Source of the DNA: Albifimbria verrucaria
Taxonomy: Eukaryota > Ascomycota > Sordariomycetes > Hypocreales > Stachybotryaceae
Reading direction: 5' to 3'
Length of the DNA stretch: 64,000 nucleotides
Assembly: GCA_020081605.1 (NCBI GenBank)
Contig: JAHREC010000030.1
Location: forward strand, 1,116,001 to 1,180,000
Below the pieces are notes generated by a model. The model ran no database searches and was not told the origin of the DNA. It was given only the letters and a program-made list of their open reading frames with translations. Position 1 is the stretch's first letter, and each line of letters opens with the position of its first letter. Both the position numbers and the translations under genes were made by a program. This document shows, one piece after another, positions 46,678-58,929 of this stretch.

Positions 46678-48840
46678 ATGACGGTCGGTCATGAACCTCC
46701 GTCTTTGAGCCGACTCCCAACCTCTCCCTACCCGCCTCTGGCCTTGGTGCCACCATTTGACTATAGCTACGCATCAACGAGCCACATCACCAACCACGAC
46801 GCTGTGGCGGGCTTGCTACCGAATGTGCTTGACTCTTCCAGTAACGGAGCACATGTTTCAGAGGCTTTTACAGATCATCAAATCGCCCCAAACAGGCTCC
46901 TCACAACAATGCCAGCCCCGGTAATTCCACCATTACGCTCTTCGTCGGTACAATACGGGCCCGAACTACTCCTCACGGGTCAAGTTCATGTCGAACCACA
47001 GTTGCAAGCTTACCAAAACGAGAGTGAGGTTCAAGCGAGCAATACTTCAACAGCTGCAGACCCTTTGAGAACCATGCCTCGTAAAGCAAGAATACGACAG
47101 CCCTCTGATTCGCGTTGGGAAGAGTTCAAGGAAATCATAAAACGCCTATATATTGACCAGAACCAGCCTCTCAACGAAGTCATGGCTCATATGGAGAAAG
47201 ATCATCATTTTACCGCATCGTATGAAAATCCTATCCTATTTCACGAAGTGCTTTAATTAATGAGATACCATTAAAGCCAGAAGATGTATAAAGATCGTTT
47301 CAAGATCTGGCACTGGTCGAAGAACCTGCCGCGCGAAAAAGCGAACTGGATGCTGAACCGGCTCAAGGATATCCAACCTCGGAAGGTAGTTTTTCGTTAT
47401 GGGAATCAAGAGTGGAACGAGGAAAGACTTAGCAGGATTTCAGAGAGAATATTGCCCACAGAGGGTGGTTCCATCAGAGGTCAGTTGATTACACATATTA
47501 TCGCTGTGTGCTGAATATGCTTACAGAAGGATAGATAGTTCTGCAATGTATGGTCCAACACCCAGTGATATCGAATACAGAACACCAGTCTCACCGAACG
47601 CACCCACAATTGAAAATTCATGCATTACAAACGAGGCTATCAACTTAGACAATACAATAACGCGGCTTCTTGACTATGATGGGAAGCCACGTGGGTTTGA
47701 CCTAGGCTATATGAGCATAGCGGATCTACATACGCTACGGCAGTCAGCAACAGAAGCGGCTTCTGTCGGTTCAATTACTGACGCTGAGGCCAAATTCTGC
47801 GACGTATTCCTGGGGTTCCGCCATCTATTATCCCCAACGCATGATGAGACAGTAAGAGCAGCATATCAATTAGCTGTTTTTATGCCAACACTGGACACAT
47901 GACCGATGCTGATTCCCTCTTGAACTGGATGACATCCGCCCATGCTAAAAAATGGGGCTCAAAACATGATAAAACCATGCTTCACTACACGCGTGTAATC
48001 GACTTGCTTCGACATTGGGGCCGATCTGAGCATGCTGAGATCTTACTCTTTAAGCTGATAGATGATATCAACAATCTGGACAGTGTGGTGAGCGGAATCA
48101 CAATTGAATGTTTCCAAGAACAAGAGGGGCTCTTATCATTGCGTGGGAGCGACGGAAGCTTAAGATGCGATCAAGCATTTTCTATGACCTTCGAACCAGC
48201 TACAATTGCTCACCAACTCAAGCTGATTGACATATCCATGGGAACAAGAATCAGTGCGCCTCTTCAATATCTTTCGCGCATTATTCAACAGTGTGTATTT
48301 AGGCCGGACCAACTCGGTCCACAAGAGGTTCAGGCTCGGTGCCTACTCGCCAAGTCCTTACTCCGGGAGGGGAAAATCAACGAGGCAAACCTGGAGCTGT
48401 CGGCGGCAAGACATACTCTATCCCGGATACTAATTCCAGAAGAAGAACTACCGCCAAGGACTGTTGTGAATGCCGCGAAGTGTTTGGCATTTGCCCTTGT
48501 AGAAGCTGAGAACGAACACAGCTGTCACACCGTTCTAGACGATGTGGTGAGCGTAATGCAGACGAGACCAATATGCAGCAATTCCAAGGAGGCAATGTCT
48601 GTACTGATGGACTTTTTGTGGACGGTAGCAGCAGAATTGAATCGTAACTTTGGTTGGCGACTATGCAAACCATGGGTTGAGAAGAGTCTCGGAATAGCAA
48701 TGAGAAGCAGAGACGTGTCAGACGATGCCAAACGATTGGAGAAAATATTGCTACAGGGCAAGTTTGAGTACAAATCTGTGCAGCATATTGATGATCTTAT
48801 GGACACTTCGAAGGGGCTATTCCGAATTCGTTTGGTTTAG
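46678..48840 (+). CDS. Clr5-domain protein with C-terminal helical repeats
   Basis: A start at ATG 46678 (MTVGHEPPSL) is the first clear choice; coding-like sequence runs further upstream from 46564. After a Pro/Ser-rich region the Clr5 domain reads WEEFKEIIKRLYIDQNQPL, EVMAHMEKDHHFTAS, then, over an intron at 47220-47276, QKMYKDRFKIWHW. Clr5 domains occur in fungal nuclear proteins linked to heterochromatin. The long C-terminal half, with LLRHWGRSEHAEILLFKL and VQARCLLAKSLLREGKINEA, is TPR-like. A break near 47885 is fixed by one T in the TTTTT run, giving VFYANTGHMTDADSLLNW. A second intron begins near 47477 and its junction is one base out of phase. The total is about 680 residues. Confidence 0.7.
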
Positions 48841-49002
48841 ATTTTAAGTATAGGTTAGCGGTGCCACAGGTCTCATAATGCTCTAGGAAGCAAGTCTTGT
48901 ACCTCAAAATAACAGTCAAGGATTATTCTAGCTGTCCGGCCATCTACAAACACTAGTAGTTGGTTCATCCAAAGTCTCTACATCCACTTCAAGCGGCAGC
49001 AA

Positions 49003-50461
49003 ATGACCTCCTTGCTCTTACCAAATCTACGCGGGCGCATGTCGCCGCGAAGGCCATATCCATTTACATCCTCATGCTTAACGCGACCGACGCGCATCTC
49101 TCTAGGCAGGCATCACTCCATCATGTCGGACACGTATGTCGAGTACAACTGTGTCGAAGACGTCGAGACTCTTAGCAACTACTGCATCGGAGGCTATCAC
49201 CCTATTGATATCAATGACTGCCTTCACGGTCGGTATCGCATTGTGCATAAGCTCGGTCACGGCACCTTTTCGACAGTGTGGCTCGCTCATGATGCAAATA
49301 CATCACGATATGTAGCCGTCAAAGTCGGTACCGCGGATGCGGAAACGACAGAATTGGATGCTCTACTGCATATCCAGCGAGGACTTTCTGCCTCATCTCG
49401 CGACCCAGAAAAGGCTTCTATGGTCTCTACGGTTCTCGATCACTTCACTATCCAAGGCCCCATTGGAACCCATCCCTGTTTCGTGACGACACCAGCCAGG
49501 TGTAGCTTGAAGCAAACGAAAGAGGGATACCATTCCAGACTTTTTCAACTTGACGTTGGCCGGTCTCTTGCAGCGCAGCTTGCCGTTGCTGTATCTCAAG
49601 TTCACTCGCAGGGTTATGCTCATGGCGGTACGTGCTTGTCAATTATCACCCCAGCTTTGAACAACTTAGTCCTCTAACCACTGTTGTGATACTTCAGATC
49701 TCCATCTCGGAAACATACTCCTCAAACCACCCTCTCCTCTGAATAATCTCTCAGTTGAGCAGTTGTATGAGACCTTTGGGCCCCGGAGCCAGAACCGGTC
49801 ACCCGAGTCGACGGCCAACCAATTCCGCCAGGCTCTGGTGTTCCCTCGGAGGCCGTGCCTCTATTTGGCTTGGTATGCTGAGTGTAGAAGTCGGTCTCGC
49901 TGAAGCAAAACTATTGCTGAGTGATTTTGGTGTTGCTTTCCGACCCTCCGACAAATCTCGCTTCGAGTCATTCACCCCTCTGGTGCTACGCCCCCTGAGG
50001 CTTACTTTGAACCTACTACACCCTTCTCTTTTGGGTCCGACATATGGAGCCTAGGCTGCGTCATCTTCGAGTTTCTTGCAAATCGGCCTCTTATCAATGG
50101 GGATTATCTTGCGCCCCAAGACGATATCATTGCCCAGCAAATTCACTTACAAGGCCCACCACCAGGTAAGTGGCAGAGCAGGTACGAGAACCGGGCCAAA
50201 TGGTTCGACGAGGCCTGGAACCCTTGTTCTGAGGAGTGCGCCATATCCTCATGGGACAAGCGATTCGAGGAATCGGTCCAGAATGCGCGACGGGACAGAA
50301 GTATGGAACTTGTCGATGTGGAGGAGAAAGCTGCACTGTTGGAACTTTTACAATGGATGCTAGCCTGGAGACCCGAGGAGCGGCCAACTGCTGAGCAGGT
50401 GCTAGGAACAAAATGGATGAGGAAGTGGGCTCTGCCGGCGTATGAGAAATCTCGTACCTGA
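49003..50461 (+). CDS. SRPK-like serine/threonine protein kinase (three frame breaks)
   Basis: The start at 49003 gives a basic leader; an inner ATG at 49123 (MSDTYVEYN) is also good. The lead-in ETLSNYCIGGYHPIDI is specific to SRPK-like kinases. Then come YRIVHKLGHGTFSTVWLAHD (Gly loop), YVAVKVG (the Lys), and HGDLHLGNILL (catalytic loop, in place of HxDxKPxN), joined over an intron at 49628-49697. LLSDFGVAF has the DFG motif and SFGSDIWSLGCVIFEFL the helix after the activation segment. RPEERPTAEQVL ends the kinase fold. Breaks near 49781, 49853 and 49994 are each repaired by one C in a C run. The length is about 440 residues. The substrate is probably an SR-type protein if active. Confidence 0.8.
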
Positions 50462-51418
50462 AGGAGCCTCCGGATGACACCAATAGGTTGGATGGCATTG
50501 ACGTCGAGCTTGGCTGCGCTAAGGTCATCTGTCTGCGGGCTGCTATGGCAACAGCAACTCTGGCGACGGCATGGGTAATAATTCTAAGGACAATGGTGAC
50601 GCTTGCGACCAATATGGAGCCAGCTTGAGAAGCAGACACGCGGTAATGACTCCGCTTGTCGCAGTGCTGATTTCGTGGTTGCTGTAAGTTGGCCATAGAA
50701 TGAGAACTGTGAGATATGGAGATGAGTGGTTGGATAGACTGTATTATACCAGCAAGCATTTCCTTTAAATGATTAGACCTATTTTCCTAGCTCATGCTAC
50801 AATCGATAGCCTCAACTCCTCTGAAATATTTTCTATTTCTTTCTGGCCATTGTTGAACATTAAAGGTAACCACCAAGATTAAAGACCAAAAATGTATACG
50901 ATTGAGTAGCCTTGGGGTAGCCCAGTGATGTTCAGTATCCTCTCTACTGCCCATAAGATCCGGCCTATATGCTTTTTCAAACATGATTTAGCTTACTTCG
51001 AGAGGATGGAATGCATGATGAAGGGTATACTACTCGTCCATGTTTCAACGAGATGATAGTCCATTAAATGCAATATCTCAACACCTCCCTGTCCCTTTCT
51101 CTCGTGCCATCAGTAAGCACTTGTCAGTAATTAAGTCCTGCCTTTCAACTCTAGCTACTTAAATACTTCATCAAATCTTTTCCTTTTCCTTAACAATAAT
51201 GCAAGTATCCACCTCCTCGTTCCAGCTAAACGCAGAATGTAAGTAGCAACCATGAACGCAATCTTTGGCAAACGAGCCACTGGTAGTTTTGGGTCTGGAA
51301 GAGTTTGTCTTGACAAATTGCCACATAACGAAAAAACACCAATTGTATAGATTGGAAAGAAAACGCTTCATATAGAGACCAGGGGCGAATTTGCGGCAGA
51401 AACACAGCCCGTATTGAT

Positions 51419-51478
51419 TTATCCATGATTCTTTTCAATCACGTATGCCTATTCGTGATCTTCGTCCCCAAGTATGAT
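51419..51478 (-). pseudogene. Relic of a branched-chain aminotransferase C-terminus
   Basis: Read on the minus strand, the 60 bases give GDEDHE, a stop, then AYVIEKN and a final stop. The intact aminotransferase at 52619 ends GDEDHEWAYVIEENW, so the relic matches except for a Trp-to-stop change and small differences. The base-level match continues through most of the segment. No further homology is visible on either side, so only the last coding bases were copied or kept. Confidence 0.7.
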
Positions 51479-51658
51479 ATTTATTAACAGTATCCTTGTA
51501 AGTTCACGGCGGTATATGAGCATAAGCTTCAAGTTCGGATCAAAGGAGAGGTCGAGGTTACGAGAAGCTACACCAGCAAGAAAGACGCGCCACCCATCTC
51601 AGCAGTACCCAGCTCAGCATCACTGTTGAATGCCAGTATGTCTTCGAAAACAACAAGT

Positions 51659-51739
51659 TGGGGGCTGGCGCAACGGTAGCGCGTCAGATTCCAGAAATGG
51701 TGCATCCTGAAGGTTACCGATTCGAATTCGGTGTCCCTC
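51659..51739 (+). tRNA. tRNA-Trp (CCA), intron-containing
   Basis: The D arm is GCGC-AACGGTA-GCGC. The anticodon arm TCAGATTCCAGA has CCA at 51691-51693 and is followed by a short intron, then CTGA. The T arm is ACCGA-TTCGAAT-TCGGT, and the 3' acceptor strand GTCCCTC lies at 51733-51739. The 5' acceptor strand (51659-51665) pairs imperfectly: a C-G pair, three G-C pairs, two G-T wobbles and one mismatch at the end. A nine-T run follows, fitting RNA polymerase III. It may be functional or slightly decayed. Confidence 0.65.
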
Positions 51740-51753
51740 AATCTTTTGTGAGG

Positions 51754-51762
51754 TTTTTTTTT
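51754..51762 (+). terminator. RNA polymerase III terminator (T9) after tRNA-Trp
   Basis: Nine consecutive T residues start 15 bases past the tRNA end, a standard pol III stop. Confidence 0.65.
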
Positions 51763-52618
51763 GGCAGATTTTTGGCGACTTTCCCTCGTAGTGTGAAAGG
51801 TGGATAGATGGGTGGATCGTGGATGGTGGGACGGGGCCTGTGGTGTAGTACCATGAGACAAAGACGGAACAGCTACTACTGTTAGCGAACATAAATCATG
51901 ATACATCATAGGAAACAGACATGCTACCATATCCTCTCCATACCTATGGCGTATATAAGAACCAGGCCATATCAGCCATGTCCACTTCTTATGATTTGCA
52001 TCGTGTTCGGCTCTTGCGAAACATCAACAAACTTCATCCAAAAAACTCCCCTTCTACCGGTTGCTCCATCATGTTCCCTACGATCCTTCAGAGGCTTTCA
52101 GAAGACCCTAGCTTTCTCGCTCTTGGTGCTAGGGTAGCAATACTTAGGTAGTTTAGTGAACGCATCCTGCGCCACTGTCCTTATAAACGAGAATTCTACG
52201 GCTACACAGTTCTGTAGCCATATATCTCTAAAGCTATGAATCTCTAGCTCTCAATTTCTATGGCTATGACTTAAAATAACTACAAATAGACTTGTTTGCA
52301 AATAGAATGACAATCCTTAAAATAAGCAAGTATGTAGTTGACCAAGTTAAGCCTTGTACTCTTAATTGGGTGCCTTTATCTTTATCTCACATACTTTTAG
52401 AACATTCCTAAATTTTTTATATTACCATCTTACGTTTCTTAGATTCGGCTGCTTTGACCTGAGCGAGGCTAAGTCACGGCTAATACGGAAGTTTCGGGAG
52501 CTCCTTTGTCACACAAGTTCTTCACCAAAAAAATAAACATGGTCAACATTGATAGATTGAGAAGAAATCATAATCTTCACACGGAGATTAATACTAGTTT
52601 ACTTGAAACCTCAATTGA

Positions 52619-53927
52619 TCACCAGTTTTCTTCAATCACGTATGCCCACTCATGGTCTTCGTCCCCGTATATGATACCCTCCAGCCACGATTTAAAGATG
52701 GACGAATACTTTGCAACTGGCCTAGTGAGTCCATCCATATCCAAAGCATTGGGAAATTGTATTTCGGTTGCATTGTCCTTGATGCCTGCTACCGGAAGAA
52801 CAAACAGCTTGGGAAGTCAGTGCTAGATGATGGATCAAGATAGTTGAACATACCGCGGTTCCCGACACAAAAGCTTCGACTAGTCTCCCTCGGCGTGAGC
52901 TTCGATAGCTTCGTCCATGCTAAAAGTTCTCTCCGAAACTTGCAATTCAGGCAGTCGTTTTCGCGCCAGCTCTAAAATACTAAGGCGTGTAATACCGTTC
53001 AAAACAACACCTAGATCTAGTGCGCTAGTAACTAGTTCAAGATTTCCAGAAACTTTGTGCCTCCAGATGATGAAGAAATTACTTGCGCCTGCCTCAGTGA
53101 TGAGTCTATCTTCACCAAAGAGCCACAAGGTTTGGCTGCAGCCGTGATCCAGCGCTCGGCCCTGTGCTTTCAGGGCTGGGCCATAAGACGCCCCAACTTT
53201 CATGGAGCCAAATCCACCAGGCCATGCCCGGATATGATCCGGGGTGTTGGTCAAGAGCTTAATTCCGATAGATGGACCGGGGGTGATTGGGGAAATAAGA
53301 CGGCAAAAAGGAAGAAGAGAGCCTCAGGTGGTTTCCCCAATGCCAGTGCCGGCCCACTTCCAATCATGGCTGGACGAATGTAAAGGCTCGAACCAGGATC
53401 AGGTAGCCAACGAGGACACTCAAGAGCCAAAAAGGAAGTAATCAAAGCTAACAGTTGATGGCAGTCAAAATCCGGTAGTGAAACTTGCGCATTAGATTGA
53501 AGTAAACGTTCACAGTTCAGCTGCGGCCGAAAGAGCCGCAATTTACCGTCGTGGCCACGAAATGCCTTCATTCCTTCCTAGCAAAAACGTTAGATGTCCA
53601 TCCCAATAAACATCGAATGTACAAAGACAAGTCACTTACAAACGTTTCGGTCGCATAATGCAGGACGCTAGCTGTTGGCTCCAGTGCAATTTTACCGTAG
53701 GGACCAATCACTGGAGTTCCCCAGCCTTTCTCAACTTCCCATGGTACTTGCAACATGTGTGCCGTCGTGAGTCTGTGAGATGAGCGAGCATGATCCTGAA
53801 GGCCAGGAACTGGTGGTTGAAGATCGTCAGGAATCAGGGTTGTCTTCAACTTAGACGCATCTAGCTGACCAAAACTGTTTTGCATCTCTGTGCTGAGACC
53901 GTTTATTTTTTCTGTTTTGATTCCCAT
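52619..53927 (-). CDS. Branched-chain amino acid aminotransferase (class IV, PLP-dependent)
   Basis: The start at 53927 opens MGIKTEKINGLSTEM. An intron at 53578-53639 joins LHYATETF to EGMKAFRGHDGKLRLFRP. Family blocks are SSLYIRPAMIGSGPALALG, PGGFGSMKVGASYGPALKAQ (PLP Lys of K-V-G-A-S-Y), LWLFGEDRLITEAGASNFF and VLNGITRLSILELAR. After a last intron (about 52725-52855) the end is FKSWLEGIIYGDEDHEWAY. The enzyme interconverts Leu, Ile and Val with their oxo acids using glutamate. No clear mitochondrial leader is seen, which suggests the cytosolic type. Breaks near 53278 (before PSIGIKLLT) and 52885 (before LVEAFVSGT) need one base each. Divergent duplication is shown by the relic 1.1 kb away. 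Confidence 0.85.
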
Positions 53928-54415
53928 GACGGACCTACAAGTAAGTATTGATCAAGGTTCTGACAATTAGGCTGTTCATTTAGGCACAAATCTACCTATT
54001 AAGTAGTTTATCACGGGTAATATACAATCTGAACATTATATTTTTATCTTGATACGTTTTGCGAATCCTTTGGCGGGGACCTCGGCAGTCGTACAAAATT
54101 GCCTATTCCATACATTCAGGTCGAGCCTCACAGCCTAAGTTGGCCCTCAGCTCTGTCATTCCATCTACATTCGGAATACTTAGGCGAGAATAGCCTCTTT
54201 TATCCTCGGAGAAAGTAATTCCATGGCAGATCTCATTCCCATCCCACATAAGCCATCTGATGGTGCTTCACGAAATATAAAAGCTGAACCCCTTATCCAA
54301 AGTTGTGCTTTGTTCTTTCCATTTGTTCAATTCATGCTTAACACCTATTCCCATGTTGCCTATTCAATCTCCACATAGTCGATACTCCAACCTCGTTTTC
54401 CTTTGGAGTATACTT
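53928..54415. other. Intergenic stretch
   Basis: Aminotransferase promoter side and 3' flank of the next regulator gene; nothing else seen. Confidence 0.4.
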
Positions 54416-56541
54416 CTACAAAGAAGCGGTCAGATCCATCCTCGTTTGCTCCAGGCAACGAGTCTCCCCAGTTTCTTCCAAATCCACCATTCTGGCCCTG
54501 ATAATTGTCCAGCCGGACCTCGCTCCTCGCCGACTATGTTCTTCATCCAAATAAGCAAGCAGACGCTGCACACGACTCACGTTCCAGATTCCTTCTCGAT
54601 CCCGCGGAAAATGAGCAATCCAGTTTCGGATCCAATCAGCTCTTGTACTATCAGACAGGTTATAAGTATTCATCAGCGCTGGAAGCATCCCGTGCCCGTA
54701 AGCATTGACCATTGCACAGAGCATGTACGGCACGCCTGCCGCTAGGCGACAAATTTGATGCAGCTTCGTGATGAAATCGGAGGTATGCAGCTTTTGGCTT
54801 GCCCCTGGAGGATACATCGAATCAAGGCGTAATAAAGAGACAAGGTAGTGCATATAATTTGTAGCTGCCCTGACCGGCTCTGGTGATTGCGAAATGGTGA
54901 ACGGCTTGACCTCGAGCCTCTCGGCCGACGAAAGGGACGTCCCTTCCGCCTCTTCTTGATCATCAAACATGGGGATCTCGGTCGCATCAAGACTGTCCCG
55001 CCAGTGCTGGAGTTCCATTCTTAACCCTTCTATGCGCTCTTCCCAATGGGTATATTGTCGGGGATTTGATCGCCAGTCTTCTTCCAGTTTATTTAGGCGA
55101 GGCATTATAAAAAGGAGGCGATCGTATGGCAATGGGGAAGTGGTTAGAGCCTCGACAAGGGATTTGGATACTTCGGAGGACGCCAATCGCTTTTGAACGG
55201 AGTGGGTACGGTCATAAATGTCAAGGAGAGCCGCAATTCTTGAGAAGGACCGAATTAACGACTCGCCAATTTCGGACTTGAGCACACTATTGAGGTGTTG
55301 TGACAGGAAAACAACCGCTGCGCGGCTATGAATATACCACAGCCTCATTTGTCCCCGCTGCAGCTCAAACTGGGCCAAGAACAGTACCGTGCCAAGCCAA
55401 GACACTGCCTTTTCTATCTGGCGCGGGTCGTTCGTGTTCTCGGCAGACCACATGGTCGCGCTATCCCCTTCCACCGGGATCTTTCCAATCACGCCAAGAG
55501 CGGTGACGAAGTGTTCGAGGGCATGAATCGCAGCTGTAGCACGGAGTGGTGGCGGCGCGTCAGATTGTGATATTTTGAGGGCAGAAAGCGCCAAAGCCGC
55601 ATGGAAAAAGAGTCGTCGAGGTAATGAGCGTCGAGAATATCGTGCAAGTATAGTACAGACAAAAGACCGTATGGCGAACTATCTCGGAGGTGGTGGTAAT
55701 AGAGCATATCTTCGGTGAACTTCATGCTCTGCAGAAGGCCATGCGGTACAATCGGAGCGGCCTTGATGCCGTGGTTTTCGGAGTATCTCCAGGATTCATC
55801 TCCTACGTTCTTCTGCTGGGAAGCCAATGCTGGCAACTTGTGAAACGCGAAGTAGGGTGCCACTGATGGGCCACCCCATGGACCCTGTGCTCCTCCCAGA
55901 ACGTGGGAGCAGAGGACGGGCTTGCAAGCTCGCCTGGAGCAATTGCTGGAAAGGTGCCGATCTCGTGGCTGAGACTGGCAGTCCAATGCTGCACAAACTC
56001 AGGATTCGACGGGAGAGTTGGCGATACTGAAGTCACGGCCGCGTCATTGCTCTCAGCCGTCAAGTCGGTGGCACTGGAGGTGTCGATTGTCTCGTCAACT
56101 CCGCCGCTAGGCCCTCCATCTTCGTTGACCAGAGACCCCTGAGCCTCCAGATCGTGCTGCCAGATAAGAGTGTCTGGGGTGGGGAGGCTCTGCTCCACTT
56201 CATTAACTTCCTCGGCCTGATCCTTCTTCGCCTGTCTCCGCTGACTTCGAGAAGCTTTCTGGCTTAGCAGTTCAGTCTGGTCTCTGAAGACAATGCGTTG
56301 TGCGTAGCCACCGCACGGGACGCGCAGCCTAATGCACTGTTGTGCGCAGAAATATTAACTCTTTGCTTTTTCTTTTACCTTTCAAAGTAAAACAATGCAC
56401 AACACAACGGTGAGAGAGTGCACTTACATTGCCGCATTCGGGCTTACCCTCATCACACTTTAACCGCCTCGCCCTACAAGTGACGCAGCCCGTGCGGTCA
56501 CGCGATTTGACATTTCGTTTGCGAATGACACGGTCGCCCAT
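54416..56541 (-). CDS. Zn2Cys6 transcription factor (two frame breaks)
   Basis: The start at 56541 gives a basic lead and the cluster CVTCRARRLKCDEGKPECGN, then an intron at 56337-56427 and CIRLRVPCGGY: six Cys in the binuclear zinc pattern. A linker with SRSQRRQAKK and an acidic, Ser/Pro/Thr-rich segment follows. The C-terminal fungal_trans-type domain includes FTEDMLYYHHLRDSSPYGLL, HALEHFVTALGV, YIHSRAAVVFLSQHL and a terminal run ending DLTASL. Breaks near 55880 and 55602 are fixed by one base in GGGG and TTTTT runs (minus strand), giving GGPSVAPYFAFH and DSFFHAALALSAL. The length is about 670 residues. It lies between the aminotransferase and the MFS transporter on the same strand, so it may regulate them. 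Confidence 0.8.
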
Positions 56542-57304
56542 GGCATCTTATCTGGCACAGAAATATTACTCGTAAGGGAAAGGAACTCGCCATGAGAAAA
56601 CGAGACGCAAGGAACGGTGAATGATATGCTGATTGAAGGCAGTCCAAGGACGACATTATGATTGGCAGGAAGACGTGCCTCGTAAAGAATTGCCTCATTA
56701 AGTAATCGGTTACGATGCGAAAACCCCTGGGTCGATCATTGGCTGCAGTTGATCCGGGGTACTGACAACTAGACATGGGGACTACGGAAACCATCGGAGG
56801 CGAGATCCATGCGATGGTCATTTGTTATTCAGGCGTGTACATCTCTCATCGATTCCATGCTTCATTCCGCTCGACAGATCACCTCGGTTAGCGTCGGATT
56901 TTTAGGCGTTGTAATGGCAACTTGAAGCTCGCCCGTCCTTAATCTTTTGGTGGCGGTCGCCCTAGTGGCACTTTTGCGACTCTGAAACTACAGAGTCATC
57001 CAATGTATTTTCCTATCTCATGCGTAGTGACTGGAGGTGACTCAGGATGTTACGTTGCAAGGAAGGCCACCCTTTTTTAGAGATTCGCAATGCCACTGCT
57101 GCAACGTGGTCACCGCAAGCCAAGCTGTTGGCTGAATAACTTACATGACCCTTTAATAACGTCATGTTGGTTGGAAGGGCAATCACATTACCAGATGTAA
57201 ATGAATGCTTCCAAGGTTCACAGAGTCCTGAGTCATCTCCCAGCTTCCGCTGCTGAAATTTCGTATCCGCAAGCATACGGAAACCTGTAAGATGCTAATT
57301 TGCC
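56542..57304. other. Intergenic stretch
   Basis: Between the regulator start and the transporter stop I recognise nothing else. Confidence 0.4.
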
Positions 57305-58929
57305 TCAGTTGTGTTCCATGGTCGACTTTAATCTTTGGTAAAAGGAGCTTCGTTCCCGGATGACGTCGCCATAGTAAATAAACACGAAAGGTATAGCGCA
57401 CATGAGTAGGCTCAAAAAGCCAAATACACTCGTCGCCCAACCGACACCAAGAGCCGCATACATGGGCGCCGCTGCCAAAGGTAATGCAGCACCCACAACG
57501 CTGCGAGATGAAGCACTAGCAGCCATAGCCGATGCCGAGAAAACTCCATACGCATCGCTCAGGTAGTTTAGTAGCGCTATCGAAATGAGCAAGTTTGCTA
57601 TGCCAAATGGGACCCCGGCTAGGAATGGTGTGACCCATTGAATCTCAGTGTGGGCTGTCCAACCTAACCAGAATAGTGACGCGACAAAGAGTGGTCCCCA
57701 AAGCACGCGAGTGGTAATCTCCTGTATTCCTTCTTTTTGGCCCAAGGCTTGCCATTTCTCAAAGACTTTTGCAGGTAAGAGTCCCACCAGAGAAAAATCA
57801 ACATGCCAAGCACGATTCCTGCTCCAATCGGCAGATACATGAGGCCCATTGGCCCCGGAGCCATATGATATATCCCTTTGAAGACGATTGGATAAGTCTG
57901 AAAGTACATGTAGTATATACCGTACGCCATAGCGAGGTATAAACTTGTTGCCGTGACGATGAGCTCCGTGAAGAACATGCGGAGGGGCCGAGTAAGCACC
58001 ACCCCGAAAAGCTTACGCCAGCCTCTTTCTTCCAGCTCCATTGCGGCGTAAGTGTTGATATTCCCTGTCCCGTCTTAGACACAAAATCGCGATGGCTCTG
58101 TGCGCGGGAAGCCAGGATAGTTGGTCCATAAGTTTCAGGTAAAAAGCCAATGGAATCCATGTAGCTCCAGCAAGAATGAGTCCGACCCAAAAGGCCCATC
58201 TCCAAGAAACTTGGGAGACGTAACCCGAGATGGTAGGAGCAAACAGTGGAGCGCAGATGTTAGCAGCGAGGAAATAAGTCAGGACACGACCACGAATCGC
58301 AGGATCATTGTAGACATCTGCAACCATGCCGCCACCAACAGTGAGTGGCGCACTACTGAAAATCCCAGTGAACAGTCGAAACACAAGCAACGATGGCCAA
58401 TTCGGAGCGAGAGCACAAGCCAGCGTGAATACAGTGTAGCCAGCAAACGCAACTCGCAAGACCTTTCTACGCCCATAAAGCTCCTCGGACAGTGGTCCAA
58501 AAGCAAAGGCCCAAATATGTAGCCTACAAGGAAGACGGATATAGGAAGTGCAAGCTCAGGGTTATCTGTCGCCGTGCTGACGCCGAACTCGGAACTCATC
58601 GGGGACATTGCATTTGCCGGAAGCGAGGAGGCGAGGGTACTATTGAAGAGTGTAACTGTAGCTGTCATGACCACAAACAGTTTCCTCTTCTAATCCAAAG
58701 AATTAGTAATTGTACCAGCGGATGGACGTGAGCTAGGCCCCAAGAGCATCAAGTGACACACCGTCGACCAATTGTACGGGTTCTCCACATCATTGTCAGA
58801 GAAGGTGACGATGACCTTGTCCAACAAGTTTGGTACGGTCTGAGGGTTTCCGATCGGTCGAGCCTGAGTATCAAAATGCTCTTTGGGCGTTAGACCTGAG
58901 GAGGCGTTTTCTTCATCTCGCGCTGCCAT
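57305..58929 (-). CDS. MFS multidrug transporter, DHA1 type (about five frame breaks)
   Basis: The start at 58929 (MAARDEENASSG) leads to NPYNWST and, across intron 58690-58761, KRKLFVVMTATVTLFNSTLA, the first membrane segment. YGRRKVLRVAFAGYTVF is the loop 2-3 MFS signature, and GIFSSAPLTVGGGMVADVY is the DHA1 antiporter-type segment. RGRVLTYFLAANICAPLFAP, SWRWAFWVGLI and LPETYGPTIL follow. The second half holds LYLAMAYGIYYMYFQTYPIV and YGVFSASAMAASASSRSVVG. About 12 membrane helices are expected in the plasma membrane, with drug or metabolite export as its role. Frame breaks near 58515, 58140, 58062, 57690 and one more each need one added base in a C, T or G run. All loops are conserved, so an active gene is likely. 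Confidence 0.85.

Larger units (their letters stand above)
50462..52618. other. Intergenic stretch with tRNA and gene relic
   Basis: No intact protein gene is seen. It carries the aminotransferase relic at 51419-51478 and the tRNA at 51659-51739, described separately. Confidence 0.5.
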
